Positions 9,930 to 19,488 of a stretch of 64,000 nt of DNA are shown piece after piece. Made by a program: the position numbers and the translations under genes. The number at the start of each line of letters is the position of its first letter. Position 1 is the stretch's first letter. Source of the DNA: Acetobacter sp. UBA5411 (GTDB lineage: Bacteria > Pseudomonadota > Alphaproteobacteria > Acetobacterales > Acetobacteraceae). Under the pieces are notes generated by a model, which saw only the letters and a list, made by a program, of their open reading frames with translations, ran no database searches and was not told the origin of the DNA. The stretch is from contig NZ_DHNR01000010.1 of NCBI RefSeq assembly GCF_002409645.1, positions 13,072-77,071 of the forward strand, in the 5' to 3' direction.

Positions 9930-11351
9930 TTAAGCGCCCTTTCGCAGGGTGCTGGCGCGTGAATTCAACTCCTCGGCAATCAGGAACGCCAGTTCGAGAG
10001 ACTGCTCCGCGTTGAGACGCGGATCGCAGAATGTCTCATAACGAGCGCCCAGATCGTTCTCCGTGAGCTGATGCGCGCCACCGACGCACTCGGTCACGTC
10101 CTGACCGGTCATCTCCATATGCACGCCACCCGGCACCACGCCCGCAGCAGTCAGGATGTCGAAGAAGCCCTGCACTTCCGTGAGAATGGCCTCGAACGAG
10201 CGTGTCTTGACCTTGCTGGCCGTGGAAATGGTGTTGCCGTGCATCGGATCGGACATCCATGTCACGGTGCGACCGAGCCCTTTGACCGCCTGCACCAGAC
10301 CCGGCAGATGGTCCTGAATCTTGGTCGCGCCCATGCGGGAGATCAGGGTGATACGCCCGGCCTCGTCAGCAGGATTGAGGATCTCAAGCAGTTGCTCAAG
10401 CGCATCAATCTGCGTCGTCGGACCGACCTTAATGCCGATCGGGTTACGCACACCGCGCAGGAATTCGACATGCGCGCCCTCAGGCTGACGGGTGCGATCC
10501 CCGATCCACAGGAAGTGAGCCGAGCAGTCATACCACTCGCCGGACGTGGAATCGACGCGGGTAAAGGCCTGCTCATACTGAAGCAGCAGCGCTTCGTGCG
10601 AGGTATAGAACTCTGTCTCGTCGATCTGCGGCGCCGTGGTGGAGTTGATGCCGCACGCAGCCATGAACTCCAGCGTCTCGTCGATGCGTTCCGCCAGAGC
10701 GCGATAACGCTCGGCCAACGGAGACCGTTCGACGAAACCGAGATTCCAGCGGTTGACCCGGTGCAGGTTGGCGTAACCACCGCGCGAGAACGCACGCAGC
10801 AGGTTCAGGACGCTGGCTGACTGGAAGTAAGCCGTCTCCATCCGCTTCGGATCAGGAATACGGTCTTCCGACGTGAAAGCCGGGCCGTTGATGATATCGC
10901 CGCGATAGGACGGCAGCGACACATCGCCGACGGTTTCCGTGTCAGACGAGCGCGGCTTGGCATACTGCCCCGCCATGCGGCCGATCTTCACCACCGGCAC
11001 CTTTGCGCCGAAGGTCAGCACAACCGCCATCTGCAGCAGCACACGGAACGTGTCACGGATGAAGTCCGCCGAGAATTCGGAGAAACTTTCCGCACAGTTT
11101 CCACCCTGCAGCACGAAGGCACGTCCAGCCGCTGCATCGGCAAGATGGCCACGCAGACGGCGCGCCTCTCCTGCAAACACGAGCGGCGGATAGCTCTTCA
11201 GCCGTCCTTCAACCGCCTTGAGCGTGGCTTCGTCCGGATAGGTCGGCACCTGCTTGATGGGAAACGACCGCCAGCTTTCCGGCGACCAGTTGGCAGCCGT
11301 CGTCGGACCGGCTGTCAGGGACGATGCGGAAGGGCTGAGCGTGACACTCAT
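9930..11351 (-). CDS. Class II 3-deoxy-7-phosphoheptulonate synthase
   Basis: This enzyme condenses PEP and erythrose 4-phosphate to DAHP, the entry step of the shikimate pathway. It is the class II (plant-type) form: 473 residues, LQGGNCAESF near the start of the barrel, RMAGQYAKPRS, the SDPMHGNT motif and the C-terminal HMEMTGQDVTEC stretch. The start ATG at 11351 is preceded by AGGAA on the minus strand. The upstream 450-base gap probably carries the promoter. Class II enzymes are often feedback-regulated by aromatic amino acids, but no regulatory domain can be told apart here. Confidence 0.95.
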   Translation of the reverse strand: MSVTLSPSASSLTAGPTTAANWSPESWRSFPIKQVPTYPDEATLKAVEGRLKSYPPLVFAGEARRLRGHLADAAAGRAFVLQGGNCAESFSEFSADFIRDTFRVLLQMAVVLTFGAKVPVVKIGRMAGQYAKPRSSDTETVGDVSLPSYRGDIINGPAFTSEDRIPDPKRMETAYFQSASVLNLLRAFSRGGYANLHRVNRWNLGFVERSPLAERYRALAERIDETLEFMAACGINSTTAPQIDETEFYTSHEALLLQYEQAFTRVDSTSGEWYDCSAHFLWIGDRTRQPEGAHVEFLRGVRNPIGIKVGPTTQIDALEQLLEILNPADEAGRITLISRMGATKIQDHLPGLVQAVKGLGRTVTWMSDPMHGNTISTASKVKTRSFEAILTEVQGFFDILTAAGVVPGGVHMEMTGQDVTECVGGAHQLTENDLGARYETFCDPRLNAEQSLELAFLIAEELNSRASTLRKGA

Positions 11352-11805
11352 GGTCGGTTCCTGTCGATAAGCGCCGGGCTTTCAGAGACCGGCTGTTTCA
11401 GAGAAGCTGATGTTGAAGGGATGCCCACGCAAGACGCGGGTGGAACTTTATGCCGGAGATTGGCGCTGAGTGCAAAAAATGCCTCTCACCACATCTGTGG
11501 AAGATCGTCGGGCACAGGCAAGGGGCAGCTCAAGAGACGCTCTATCCCGTAAGAATAACGTGCCCAAATTCAGCGACGCGTTTTTTCACACCCAGACGAC
11601 TGGTTTCTGGACCTGAGGGATCTGACTGCGACGCGCGCAGCAGGGAGGTGAAGTCATACGGAGCGCACAGGCTTTCTCAAGACACCAGTGAAGAGTCTCA
11701 TTCCAGCGACGTCGGACATCATATCAGCAGCAGGGTCTGAAACAGGATTTCCCCACGCTTCAGACCCACACACAATGCTACTGCGTCTTCAAAATAGACA
11801 GAAAA
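11352..11805. other. Intergenic region, no gene seen
   Basis: About 450 bases separate the permease stop from the DAHP synthase start. Open frames here are short and lack codon bias. The region should hold the minus-strand promoter of the DAHP synthase gene. I see no clear attenuator or riboswitch. Confidence 0.5.
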
Positions 11806-13260
11806 TCAGGCCAGTTCCCTCAGCGCTTCAAAACGCAAGGGGTATCTGCTTTTCATATGGCTTGCGAGAACATAACCACAGGCGAACGTGACAATCACCA
11901 GAAAACCGATACCCCATGCAGCGACGCCAGCGTTATCCCCGCCGATCAGCGCAGGAAGATTTGCGATTGCAATCCATAGACACGCCAGCAGCCCCACAAG
12001 TCCCCCGACCGGCGCAATCAATGTGTGCCATATATTGCCAAGTCCCTTGTTGCGAACGTTAAAGAACATCAGAACCGATATGCAGGTCAGCGACAGGATC
12101 GCCATGTAGCCCAGCGTTCCGGCCGTTGCTCCCCAAGCATAGATCTGCGTTACAGGATCAAGACCGAGTATCAGCAGGATGAGTAGTCCCACAAAGGACG
12201 TGCAGGACTGCACGAACGACGAAACATGCGGAGATGAGTGATCCGTATGCACGCTGGAAATTCCGGCAGGCAACACGCCATAGCGCGACATGATATACTG
12301 ATACCGCACCACGACATTGTGCAGCGCAAGGATGCAGGCGAAAAGACTTGTGATCAGAAGGACATTGACGATGTCCTCACTCGCTCTCCCCATGTAGGAC
12401 CGGATGAGCAGCAGATACATGTCGCCTGTATGCTCATTGGCCATGGGAACAACAGAACTCACGCCAAAACCGGCAACTTCACACCACATCGAGATAACGT
12501 AGAAGATGCCCACCCCGAACACGGCCGTATAGGTCGCTCGCGGAATGGTCACATCCGGATTTCGAGCCTCTTCCCGAAAGATCACGGTCGATTCAAAACC
12601 GATGAAGCAGTAGATGGCAAACATGATGCCAAGACCGGGCGAACCGGAAAGAGCGGCGTGAACCGTGAAAGGTTCCGTCGACAGGGAAGAGACACCCTTC
12701 GTCACCACGATCACAAGGTCAGCCAGCAGAACAACGCCCACTTCCAGAACAAGCGCGATCCCGAGAAAACGTGAACTCATCTCGATATGTCGGTAACCCA
12801 GAAAGCCCACGACCATCACCACAATGATGGAGAGTATCCACCACGGAATGGAAACGCCGAGTGCATTGTGTAGAAGTTCGCTGACTGTGTAGCCAATGTA
12901 GGCTTCCAGAGCGATCACGATAAAACTGTAGGACGCCGTCGCCATCGTCGCGGACGCAAGACCGACCTGTCGCCCCAGTCCCTTCTGGATATAGGCGTAA
13001 AACGCTCCCGCATTTGTCACGTAGCGCGACATGAAGATGAAGCCAGCCGTGAACAGATACATGATGAGTGTAGCAATCGCGGCATCCAGTGGCGCAGCAA
13101 TACCATTGCCCATGGCTATGATAAGCGGACTGTTGGCCGCCATGACGGTAAGCGGCGCTGCTGCGGCCACCACCATCATGACAATGGACATGACGCCAAG
13201 ATTACCCTGCAGATTGGATGATGGGCTGGCAGGCGGCGGCGATGCTGCGACATTTTTCAT
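11806..13260 (-). CDS. APC-family amino acid/amine permease
   Basis: This is a 484-residue integral inner-membrane protein with about twelve hydrophobic segments. The first segment has the unwound-helix pattern of the APC superfamily (residues roughly 25-55), and FAIYCFIGFESTVIFREEARNP is the expected TM6 and following loop. APC permeases import amino acids, amines or amino alcohols with protons or by exchange. ATG 13269 is in frame, but ATG 13260 has AAAGGA at better spacing. It is the third gene of a minus-strand operon with a PLP enzyme and a kinase, so its substrate is probably the compound those two enzymes degrade. Confidence 0.88.
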   Translation of the reverse strand: MKNVAASPPPASPSSNLQGNLGVMSIVMMVVAAAAPLTVMAANSPLIIAMGNGIAAPLDAAIATLIMYLFTAGFIFMSRYVTNAGAFYAYIQKGLGRQVGLASATMATASYSFIVIALEAYIGYTVSELLHNALGVSIPWWILSIIVVMVVGFLGYRHIEMSSRFLGIALVLEVGVVLLADLVIVVTKGVSSLSTEPFTVHAALSGSPGLGIMFAIYCFIGFESTVIFREEARNPDVTIPRATYTAVFGVGIFYVISMWCEVAGFGVSSVVPMANEHTGDMYLLLIRSYMGRASEDIVNVLLITSLFACILALHNVVVRYQYIMSRYGVLPAGISSVHTDHSSPHVSSFVQSCTSFVGLLILLILGLDPVTQIYAWGATAGTLGYMAILSLTCISVLMFFNVRNKGLGNIWHTLIAPVGGLVGLLACLWIAIANLPALIGGDNAGVAAWGIGFLVIVTFACGYVLASHMKSRYPLRFEALRELA

Positions 13261-13339
13261 CACGATCATCCTTTGAGAGACAGGAAGTGACGATTCCTGT
13301 TTTGATAACGAAACAAATTAGGTCAGAGAAAATCGGGAA

Positions 13340-14362
13340 TCAGGCTTCTTCGGTGACACGCGTCAGGCAGGACAGGAATGTGCCGTCAAGATAGCTCTGA
13401 GCCATGACCAGTGAGTCTTCGAGAAAGCCGGGTTCCAGCGCACGAGCTTCAGCAGAATGCTGATGGGTCGTGAACCATCCGACCATCAACAGACGTCTGA
13501 GCATCAACAGGGCGGGAATAATCTGGATGTCAGCCTCGGACAGAGGACGTATCTGGGTATATCCGCGCAACCAGGACGCGGTGATGGCGTCGATATCCTT
13601 GCTGCACTCCATGAACGTACAGGCGCAGGCAAATTCGTACATGTGCCAGCTAAAGCCACAATCATCGAAATCAATGATGCTGGTCTGATCCCCACAATGA
13701 AGGATATTGGTCAGCCTCATGTCGCCATGCAGCAGCCCCCAACGGTTGTCCGGACTGCCGTAACGCTCCAGTTCAGCGCGCACCCTGCGATCGGCCGCAT
13801 CAAGCAACTGCGTCTGCTCAGCCGTCATGTTGCGGGTATGCCGCCAGCAGCCCCACATGGCATTTTCGCCGACAGCCACTTCAACATCCCACACAGGACG
13901 TTTCAGATTTTTGAGCGCGGCATGCCTGCTGGTATAATTGTGTAACTGCGCGGAGATACGGCCCAGTTCATGAAACTTGTCGGGCAGACCGTCTTCCGAC
14001 GGCATGCCTCCGGGCTGATAGGCGAACAGCACGGCATGTTGCTGCTGCTCCCCCTCACCCGCATGAGCCAGCATGGCCCCATCCTGTGTTGGAATGATCG
14101 CTGGTGTATTCAGGATGTTATCAGCCCGAAGATGCTCGATGAAAGTGATTTCCGAAAGGATTTCATCCACGCTGCGATAATGAGGACGATGCAGCCTCAG
14201 GATAAAAACCTCACCCGTTGGCGTATCAACCCTGTAGACGGCGTTTTCAGAAAAACTCAGCAGGGACCAGTTTGATTCCGGATCAATACCATAGAGAGGC
14301 AGGAAAGGAGCGACATTGTCCTGCCAATTCCATGAGGTCTGTTCCCAGGCGCGTGCGGTCAT
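13340..14362 (-). CDS. Aminoglycoside-phosphotransferase-fold small-molecule kinase
   Basis: The protein has the APH/choline kinase fold: an ATP-binding N-lobe (residues about 20-110), the catalytic motif LLHGDMRLTN (His212, Asp214) and the metal-binding IDFDD shortly after. Length is about 340 residues. The family includes homoserine kinase II, hydroxylysine kinase and related amino-alcohol kinases. The longest frame starts at 14377, overlapping the aminotransferase stop as ATGA, but ATG 14362 has GGGAGA at good spacing and is chosen. Position between a class III PLP enzyme and a permease suggests it phosphorylates an imported amino compound. True antibiotic resistance is unlikely in this setting. 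Confidence 0.85.
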   Translation of the reverse strand: MTARAWEQTSWNWQDNVAPFLPLYGIDPESNWSLLSFSENAVYRVDTPTGEVFILRLHRPHYRSVDEILSEITFIEHLRADNILNTPAIIPTQDGAMLAHAGEGEQQQHAVLFAYQPGGMPSEDGLPDKFHELGRISAQLHNYTSRHAALKNLKRPVWDVEVAVGENAMWGCWRHTRNMTAEQTQLLDAADRRVRAELERYGSPDNRWGLLHGDMRLTNILHCGDQTSIIDFDDCGFSWHMYEFACACTFMECSKDIDAITASWLRGYTQIRPLSEADIQIIPALLMLRRLLMVGWFTTHQHSAEARALEPGFLEDSLVMAQSYLDGTFLSCLTRVTEEA

Positions 14363-14376
14363 GACGCATTCTCCCA

Positions 14377-15636
14377 TCAGAAAGGTGAACTGGCGGAAAT
14401 GGCGTCTTCCAGCCTTTGCAGGATGTCATCCACCTGCCCGGACTGGAGCAGCAGACCCGGTTTGAACTGGAGCACGCGCGGATCGAGCGTGGAGAAAATG
14501 GCCCACACGCCGCGCTTGTACAGCTCCCGCATGACAGGCTTCGCCCCTTCCGCCGTGGCGAATTCCAGACCGATGATCAGGCCCTCTTGTCGGATACCCA
14601 CGAACCAGTCAGCATGACGGCTTCGGATACCCGCCAAGCCTGCTGCGAACTGCGCAATGATCGCCTGCACATTGGCGACGGTTTCAGGACTTGTCGTCAG
14701 ATCAAGAACGGCGTTCGCCACGTAACACCCGACTTCCGAACCGGAGAAGGTGGACATGTGCGCAAAGCCGTCCTGCTCCAGCCAGCCGCTGGCCTGCTTT
14801 GTCAGCAGCAGCGCACCGAAGGGGTAGATGCCGCCACCCAGTCCCTTGGAGGTGACGAGAATGTCGGGACGCACATCCTGACGGGAAACGGCCCAGAGAG
14901 CGCCGGAACGCATCAGTCCGGTCTGGACTTCATCGGCGATGTAGAGCGTACCGGTCTCGTCGCACATACGGCGAATCTCGGCGAGATAACCGGGAGCCGG
15001 AAGAGGAAAACCGTAGGTCGCCGGGATGGTTTCCATAATGATAGCCGCTGCGGGTTCCGCTTTCAGCGCGGCCTGCATGGCGTCAAAATCATTGAACGGC
15101 ACCTGCGCGAACTCTTCGGGGCGATCCGCAAGGAAAAGCTGGCTGAACCGTTCGTCGCCTGTCGCGACTGCGAGGCCGGTGTGTCCGTGATAGGCCTTGC
15201 GGATGGAGATGATGCGACGCCGTTTTGTGGCGTAACGGGCGCTCTTGATGGCCAGATCAATGGCCTCGCTGCCGCTGGTGGCATACGCGACCCGCTCGAA
15301 CGGCTCTCCGGAAAGCTTGAGCAGCTTCATCGCCAGCGCCGTCCGGGATGGAGACGGAAAATGATGATTACCGATATCAAAATACTGCAAGGCATCGGTC
15401 AGCGCCGCAATGAGATCGGGATTGCGGTGACCGAGATTATAGGTGCCGCCATTGAGATGCACGTCGATCAGTTCGTGCCCGTCCACGTCGGTCAGCACGT
15501 AGCCTTCGCGCTTCCCGATCACGAGCGGCACGTCCACACTCTGCCAGAACCGGGTCTTGTCGGGATTCCAGAATTCTTCCGACGCGGCGAGGATATCCGC
15601 CTTGCTCTCAAAACCGGCCAGATACGGATTGGCCAT
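14377..15636 (-). CDS. Class III aminotransferase-fold PLP enzyme
   Basis: This 419-residue protein is a fold-type I PLP enzyme of aminotransferase class III. Visible markers are ATSGSEAIDLAIKSAR for phosphate binding, AYHGHT, the IADEVQTG aspartate motif, and TSKGLGGGIYP with the PLP lysine at residue 264. The class contains omega-amino acid transaminases and also phospho-lyases acting on phosphoethanolamine and phosphohydroxylysine. The adjoining kinase gene makes the phospho-lyase option attractive, but this is inference. It is the first gene of the operon and is divergent from a damaged AraC-type regulator gene. Confidence 0.9.
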   Translation of the reverse strand: MANPYLAGFESKADILAASEEFWNPDKTRFWQSVDVPLVIGKREGYVLTDVDGHELIDVHLNGGTYNLGHRNPDLIAALTDALQYFDIGNHHFPSPSRTALAMKLLKLSGEPFERVAYATSGSEAIDLAIKSARYATKRRRIISIRKAYHGHTGLAVATGDERFSQLFLADRPEEFAQVPFNDFDAMQAALKAEPAAAIIMETIPATYGFPLPAPGYLAEIRRMCDETGTLYIADEVQTGLMRSGALWAVSRQDVRPDILVTSKGLGGGIYPFGALLLTKQASGWLEQDGFAHMSTFSGSEVGCYVANAVLDLTTSPETVANVQAIIAQFAAGLAGIRSRHADWFVGIRQEGLIIGLEFATAEGAKPVMRELYKRGVWAIFSTLDPRVLQFKPGLLLQSGQVDDILQRLEDAISASSPF

Positions 15637-15861
15637 GACGTCTCTCCCACACTCTCACACATGGCCATCCGCGTGGTGGCCTCATGGAAACAGCGTAGGC
15701 ATGCAAGGGAGAACGGATAATGACAGACGGGCACAATCTCATGACATCCGACAACGAATGCGTTGCGAAAAAGAAATGAATTGACAGAAGAGCCTTCGCT
15801 CTTTCACCCTGTCTTTTCTTGCGCGATCCGATGGTCGGACGGAGAAGTCCGACCTGCCATC
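15637..15861. promoter_or_regulatory. Divergent promoter region of the PLP/kinase/permease operon
   Basis: About 225 bases separate the start of the PLP enzyme gene (minus) from the first likely start of the AraC-type regulator gene (plus). The divergent layout is typical of a local regulator acting on this operon. I could not identify individual operator half-sites with confidence. Confidence 0.5.
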
Positions 15862-15879
15862 ATGGGAGATAGTGGCGGA

Positions 15880-16932
15880 ATGACACGTCTGCCAACTCAG
15901 GGACGTTCCGGTTCACCGGCCTCATCCACGACGGTTCTGGCCTCCGTCGTTTATGGGCTGGATGCCTTTATTGCGCGTCTCGGGGCGCAACCCGTGGATG
16001 TGTTCAGCCGATGCGGCCTTGAAGGGCGGCTCAGCAGCACCCCGTCCGAGACTGTTTCTCTGGACGCTTACTGTCGCACGCTGGATTACGCAGCAAGCAA
16101 AACAGCAACGGCAAATTTTGGTTTATGGTTCGGCCACCAGTTCGCACCCCGCCGTCTGGGCATGCTGGGCTACGCTGCCCTCTCCTCTTCCATTCTGGGC
16201 GATGCGCTCGACAATCTGGCGACGTTCTTTCCGATCCATCAGGACAACAGCATCGTCACTCATTCCAGACAGGGTGAGACTGCCCGTCTGGATTATGATG
16301 TTGGCGACCCACTCCTTCACGACCATCGTCAGGATGCCGAGCTGACTCTCGCCGTATTGTGCAACATCATCAGGGATGCCTGCGGCCAGAACTGGACACC
16401 TGTAGCCGTGCATTTTCGCAACAAGGCACCTTCCTGCACAAATGAGCATGAAAAGGTGTTTGGCTGTAAGGTTCTTTTCGGACAGGAGACTAACTCCATC
16501 CTGTTTCCATCAGCCAGCCTCGCCACACCGATGCCAGCCGCAGACGGGCTCCTGTTCAGCGCAATCAAGGATGGACTGCTCCAGATACAGGCGCACAAAC
16601 AGTCACTTGAACAGGATTTTCTGTTGTAGGTCCGCAGCGTCATCCTTGATCTTCTGCCGCACGGTCATCCCTCCATCACACAGGTCGCAGAGCGACTTGG
16701 CTGTCCCTACTGGACCCTTCAGCGTCGTCTGGCCGCGAGTGGCTTCACGCACCGGCTTCTGGTGGAAGACGTGCGCCGTCAGCATGCGCTGAAATATCTG
16801 CGGAATGGCGAACATTCCGTGTCACAAACAGCGTTTCTTCTGGGCTATAGCGAAGGCAGCGCTTTCACCCGGGCTTTTACCCGCTGGCATGGATGCTCCC
16901 CGCGAAGCTGGCAGGGCACTACCAGCGGTTGA
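15880..16932 (+). pseudogene. AraC-family (OruR-like) regulator interrupted by an in-frame amber codon
   Basis: Residues 1-249 form the N-terminal ligand-binding half of an OruR/ArgR-like AraC regulator (GYAALSSSILGDAL, AELTLAVL). The frame then meets TAG at 16627-16629. Reading on without a shift gives a full C-terminal double helix-turn-helix domain (QVAERLGCPYWTLQRRL, then AFLLGYSEGSAFTRAF) ending at TGA 16930-16932. Without the stop the protein would be about 350 residues, normal for the family. A single C-to-T change in CAG would create the TAG. The upstream frame could start at 15763, 15862 or 15880; the last two are the most sensible. It lies divergent to the PLP/kinase/permease operon. 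Confidence 0.85.
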
Positions 16933-17114
16933 GCAGCTTTTTTTGGCGGTCGAGCATGGTGGAAAATATCTCTTTGCACACAGGGACTATTTTTCAAGAA
17001 CTATGACAGATACCCTGCGCGCCGTGAGATGCGTTCCTGCTCATGCGACCATTCCGTTCACTACAGACAGTCGCTCGACTCAAAAAATCAAAAACGCCCG
17101 TTCCTATAAAAAAC

Positions 17115-18605
17115 CTACCGCTCTCCATCGATATAACGAGCCCGAACATGCCGCAGATAGTCTTCGGCTCCCAACGGCTTCCCCGTCGCTTCGCTGATGA
17201 TGTCCTGCGTCGAAGCGCTGCTGCCCCGTTCATGCACCGCAGCCCGAAGCCAGCCCAGAAGATTGCTGAATTCTCCACGCTGGATTTCATTCCCGATATC
17301 CGGAAGCGCTACCTTCGCGGAGGCAAACAACTGCGCCGCCGTCAGCGCTCCCAGCGCGTAACAGGGGAAATAGCCCCACAACCCCAGCGGCCAGTGAATA
17401 TCCTGCAAACATCCGCGCCGATCGTCAGGAACATCCAGCCCCAGCATATCCTTGATACGGGCATTGAACGCTTCGGGAAGATCCTTCAGCGCCAACCGCC
17501 CTTCGATCATGGCGACCTCAAGCTCGTAACGGACGATGATGTGCGCCGGATAGGTGACTTCATCCGCATCCACCCGGATAAAGCCGGGACTGACCCGTGT
17601 CATGCGGCGATAAAGGTCATCCGGTTTCCATGTTCCGAGCTCGCCAAATGCAGAAGCCATGATCGGCGCTGTAAATGTCGCAAAGGCGCGGGACCGGGTA
17701 ACCTGCATTTCCATCAGCAGAGACTGGCTTTCATGCAGGGTCATTCCCCGCGCCCGTCCGACCGGCTGGCCCTGCCATTCCGCAGGCAATCCCTGTTCAT
17801 AAAGCGCATGACCGGTTTCATGAATCACACCGAGAAACGCTGGAAGGAAATCATCGGTCTCATAACGCGTGGTGATACGCACATCATCCGTCGCTCCACC
17901 ACAGAACGGATGAGCGCTCACATCCAGACGCCCGCGCATCATATCGAAACCAACCTGTCGCATCATGGACACGCCAAGTTTTTCCTGATCCGCAATTGAA
18001 AAAGGTGCTGATCCCACCGGAGAAATGTCTCCTGTGGATGCCTGCCGTTCAAGCACTTCCTGCAACAATGGCGGCAGATCGCGAGCAAGAGTATCAAAGA
18101 TCGGCGTGATGGCTTGCTGCGTCATACCCGGATCAAAACCATCCAGCAGCGCGTCGTATGGTGAAATGGAGAGAGCCTCGCCGATCGCTGTTGCGCTTTC
18201 GCGTGTCAGATCGAGCACAGTCTGCAAATAGGGCAGCAGACTTTTGAAATCGTTGTCGGCACGAGCCTTGCGCCAGACCATTTCCGCTTCCGATCCGGCT
18301 TTTGAAAGCGCTTCGACCAGATCGCCCGGCACGGCCACCGCACGGGCATGAATTCGTTTCATCTCGTTGAGATTGGCCTGTTTCCAGAAATCACCGTCCG
18401 CACTGGCATTACCAAGCCAGTCCGCCACTTCAGGCGCAGTCAGCATTTCATGCTGCAAGCCACCGAGAGTCGCCATAACCGTTGCACGACGGCCAGCAGC
18501 TCCTTCCGGCATTATCGTATCGCGATCCCATGACAGAAGACCTCCCGCATCTTCCAGAGCGGAAAGACGTCCGAAAAGGCGATGCAGATGGTCGTACGCG
18601 TTCAT
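17115..18605 (-). CDS. Carboxypeptidase Taq, peptidase family M32
   Basis: M32 carboxypeptidases are cytoplasmic zinc (or cobalt) enzymes that remove C-terminal residues. The HEXXH motif is present as HETGH (His262, Glu263, His266), and the downstream LHESQSL provides the third-ligand glutamate region. The length of 496 residues is normal. The frame extends to 18626, but ATG 18605 has GGAG eight bases upstream and gives the usual N-terminus MNAYDHLHRL. It stands alone on the minus strand; the physiological substrate is not known from context. Confidence 0.93.
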   Translation of the reverse strand: MNAYDHLHRLFGRLSALEDAGGLLSWDRDTIMPEGAAGRRATVMATLGGLQHEMLTAPEVADWLGNASADGDFWKQANLNEMKRIHARAVAVPGDLVEALSKAGSEAEMVWRKARADNDFKSLLPYLQTVLDLTRESATAIGEALSISPYDALLDGFDPGMTQQAITPIFDTLARDLPPLLQEVLERQASTGDISPVGSAPFSIADQEKLGVSMMRQVGFDMMRGRLDVSAHPFCGGATDDVRITTRYETDDFLPAFLGVIHETGHALYEQGLPAEWQGQPVGRARGMTLHESQSLLMEMQVTRSRAFATFTAPIMASAFGELGTWKPDDLYRRMTRVSPGFIRVDADEVTYPAHIIVRYELEVAMIEGRLALKDLPEAFNARIKDMLGLDVPDDRRGCLQDIHWPLGLWGYFPCYALGALTAAQLFASAKVALPDIGNEIQRGEFSNLLGWLRAAVHERGSSASTQDIISEATGKPLGAEDYLRHVRARYIDGER

Positions 18606-18802
18606 GGAAAACTCCAGTTGAATCATTACCGCAAGACTATCACGAACTCTCCGCTCTGTGACCGCGAGGAACTCAAACGATTTTCAGCCCTGAGAAAAAT
18701 CCCACTATGAGGTCGAAAACTTCTCCTTTATTAACACCCGATTAACGAACGGTTACAGCTTACCCTTCCCTGTTTTCATTACGTGGAACGTCCTAACGCA
18801 CG

Positions 18803-19459
18803 ATGCGGATAACGAACATTACAGAAAGGTTTACCTTCCTGAAGACATGGAGCCGGAACTGCCCCACCGGCTGGAGCCTGCTGATCGCCATTGTCGCAGG
18901 CCTGTGTTCAGGCCTCAGTTCGGGATACATGTTTTTCAGACTGGATCACGCCCATGCCACAGAGGCACTGGCTTACAAGGATGCCCAGATCGCCATTCTG
19001 ACAGCCCAGAAACAGGCTGTGGAAGCACGGGCGAAAGCAGACCAGATCAAAGCGGATGCAGTGTGGCGCGACATTTCTGATGAGGCGCGTATCTGCCTGC
19101 AGAGTGATTTTGTGAACCTCAGAAACGACTTTGAGATCATCACGCTCGCGGGCGATGCGGAAGCGACCTTCATGGCCGACCTGACACAGGGCGTCCTGGA
19201 AGGGATCGACCGGAAAGTCCAGCGCTCACAGATATTTTCCGCACGAGGGATTGGAGAATATTACGTCTACAACAAGGATTCCCGGATTGCTTCCAGCATC
19301 GCCGCGACACTGAGCCACTGCGGTTTCCCTGCCCGCACCATGTCCGCACCGATTACGGCGGCAGGCATCGTCGGACCTCTTCCGACCGGCTTTGATACAT
19401 CCAACGCGGTACAGCTTTTCATCAACACACGCAAAAAGCCGCACTTCAGCTACGACTGA
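18803..19459 (+). CDS. Membrane-anchored hypothetical protein with coiled coil
   Basis: I do not recognise this 218-residue protein. Residues about 22-46 form one hydrophobic helix (LLIAIVAGLCSGLSSGYMFF). It is followed by an Ala/Lys/Glu/Gln-rich stretch (about 50-90) that looks like a coiled coil, and then a globular C-terminal part with two cysteines. The topology is probably N-in with most of the protein in the periplasm. The ATG at 18803 has only a weak ribosome site. The upstream gap contains AT-rich sequence that may be its promoter. No partner gene is adjacent in the same direction. Confidence 0.7.
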   Translation: MRITNITERFTFLKTWSRNCPTGWSLLIAIVAGLCSGLSSGYMFFRLDHAHATEALAYKDAQIAILTAQKQAVEARAKADQIKADAVWRDISDEARICLQSDFVNLRNDFEIITLAGDAEATFMADLTQGVLEGIDRKVQRSQIFSARGIGEYYVYNKDSRIASSIAATLSHCGFPARTMSAPITAAGIVGPLPTGFDTSNAVQLFINTRKKPHFSYD

Positions 19460-19488
19460 AGAAGGCGTTCGTGTTCAGTCGATAAGGT

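Noticed and set aside
11470..11500. Minimal ATG-TGG-TGA frame upstream of DAHP synthase on the minus strand, considered as a Trp leader
   Set aside because: A single Trp codon without pairing terminator/antiterminator hairpins is not evidence for attenuation.
13340..14362. Antibiotic-resistance aminoglycoside phosphotransferase
   Set aside because: The fold is shared with many metabolic kinases, and the operon context with a PLP enzyme and permease argues for metabolism.
14416..15720. 434-codon open frame antisense to the class III PLP enzyme gene
   Set aside because: Same reason: it mirrors a strongly conserved gene and shows no protein-like motifs of its own.
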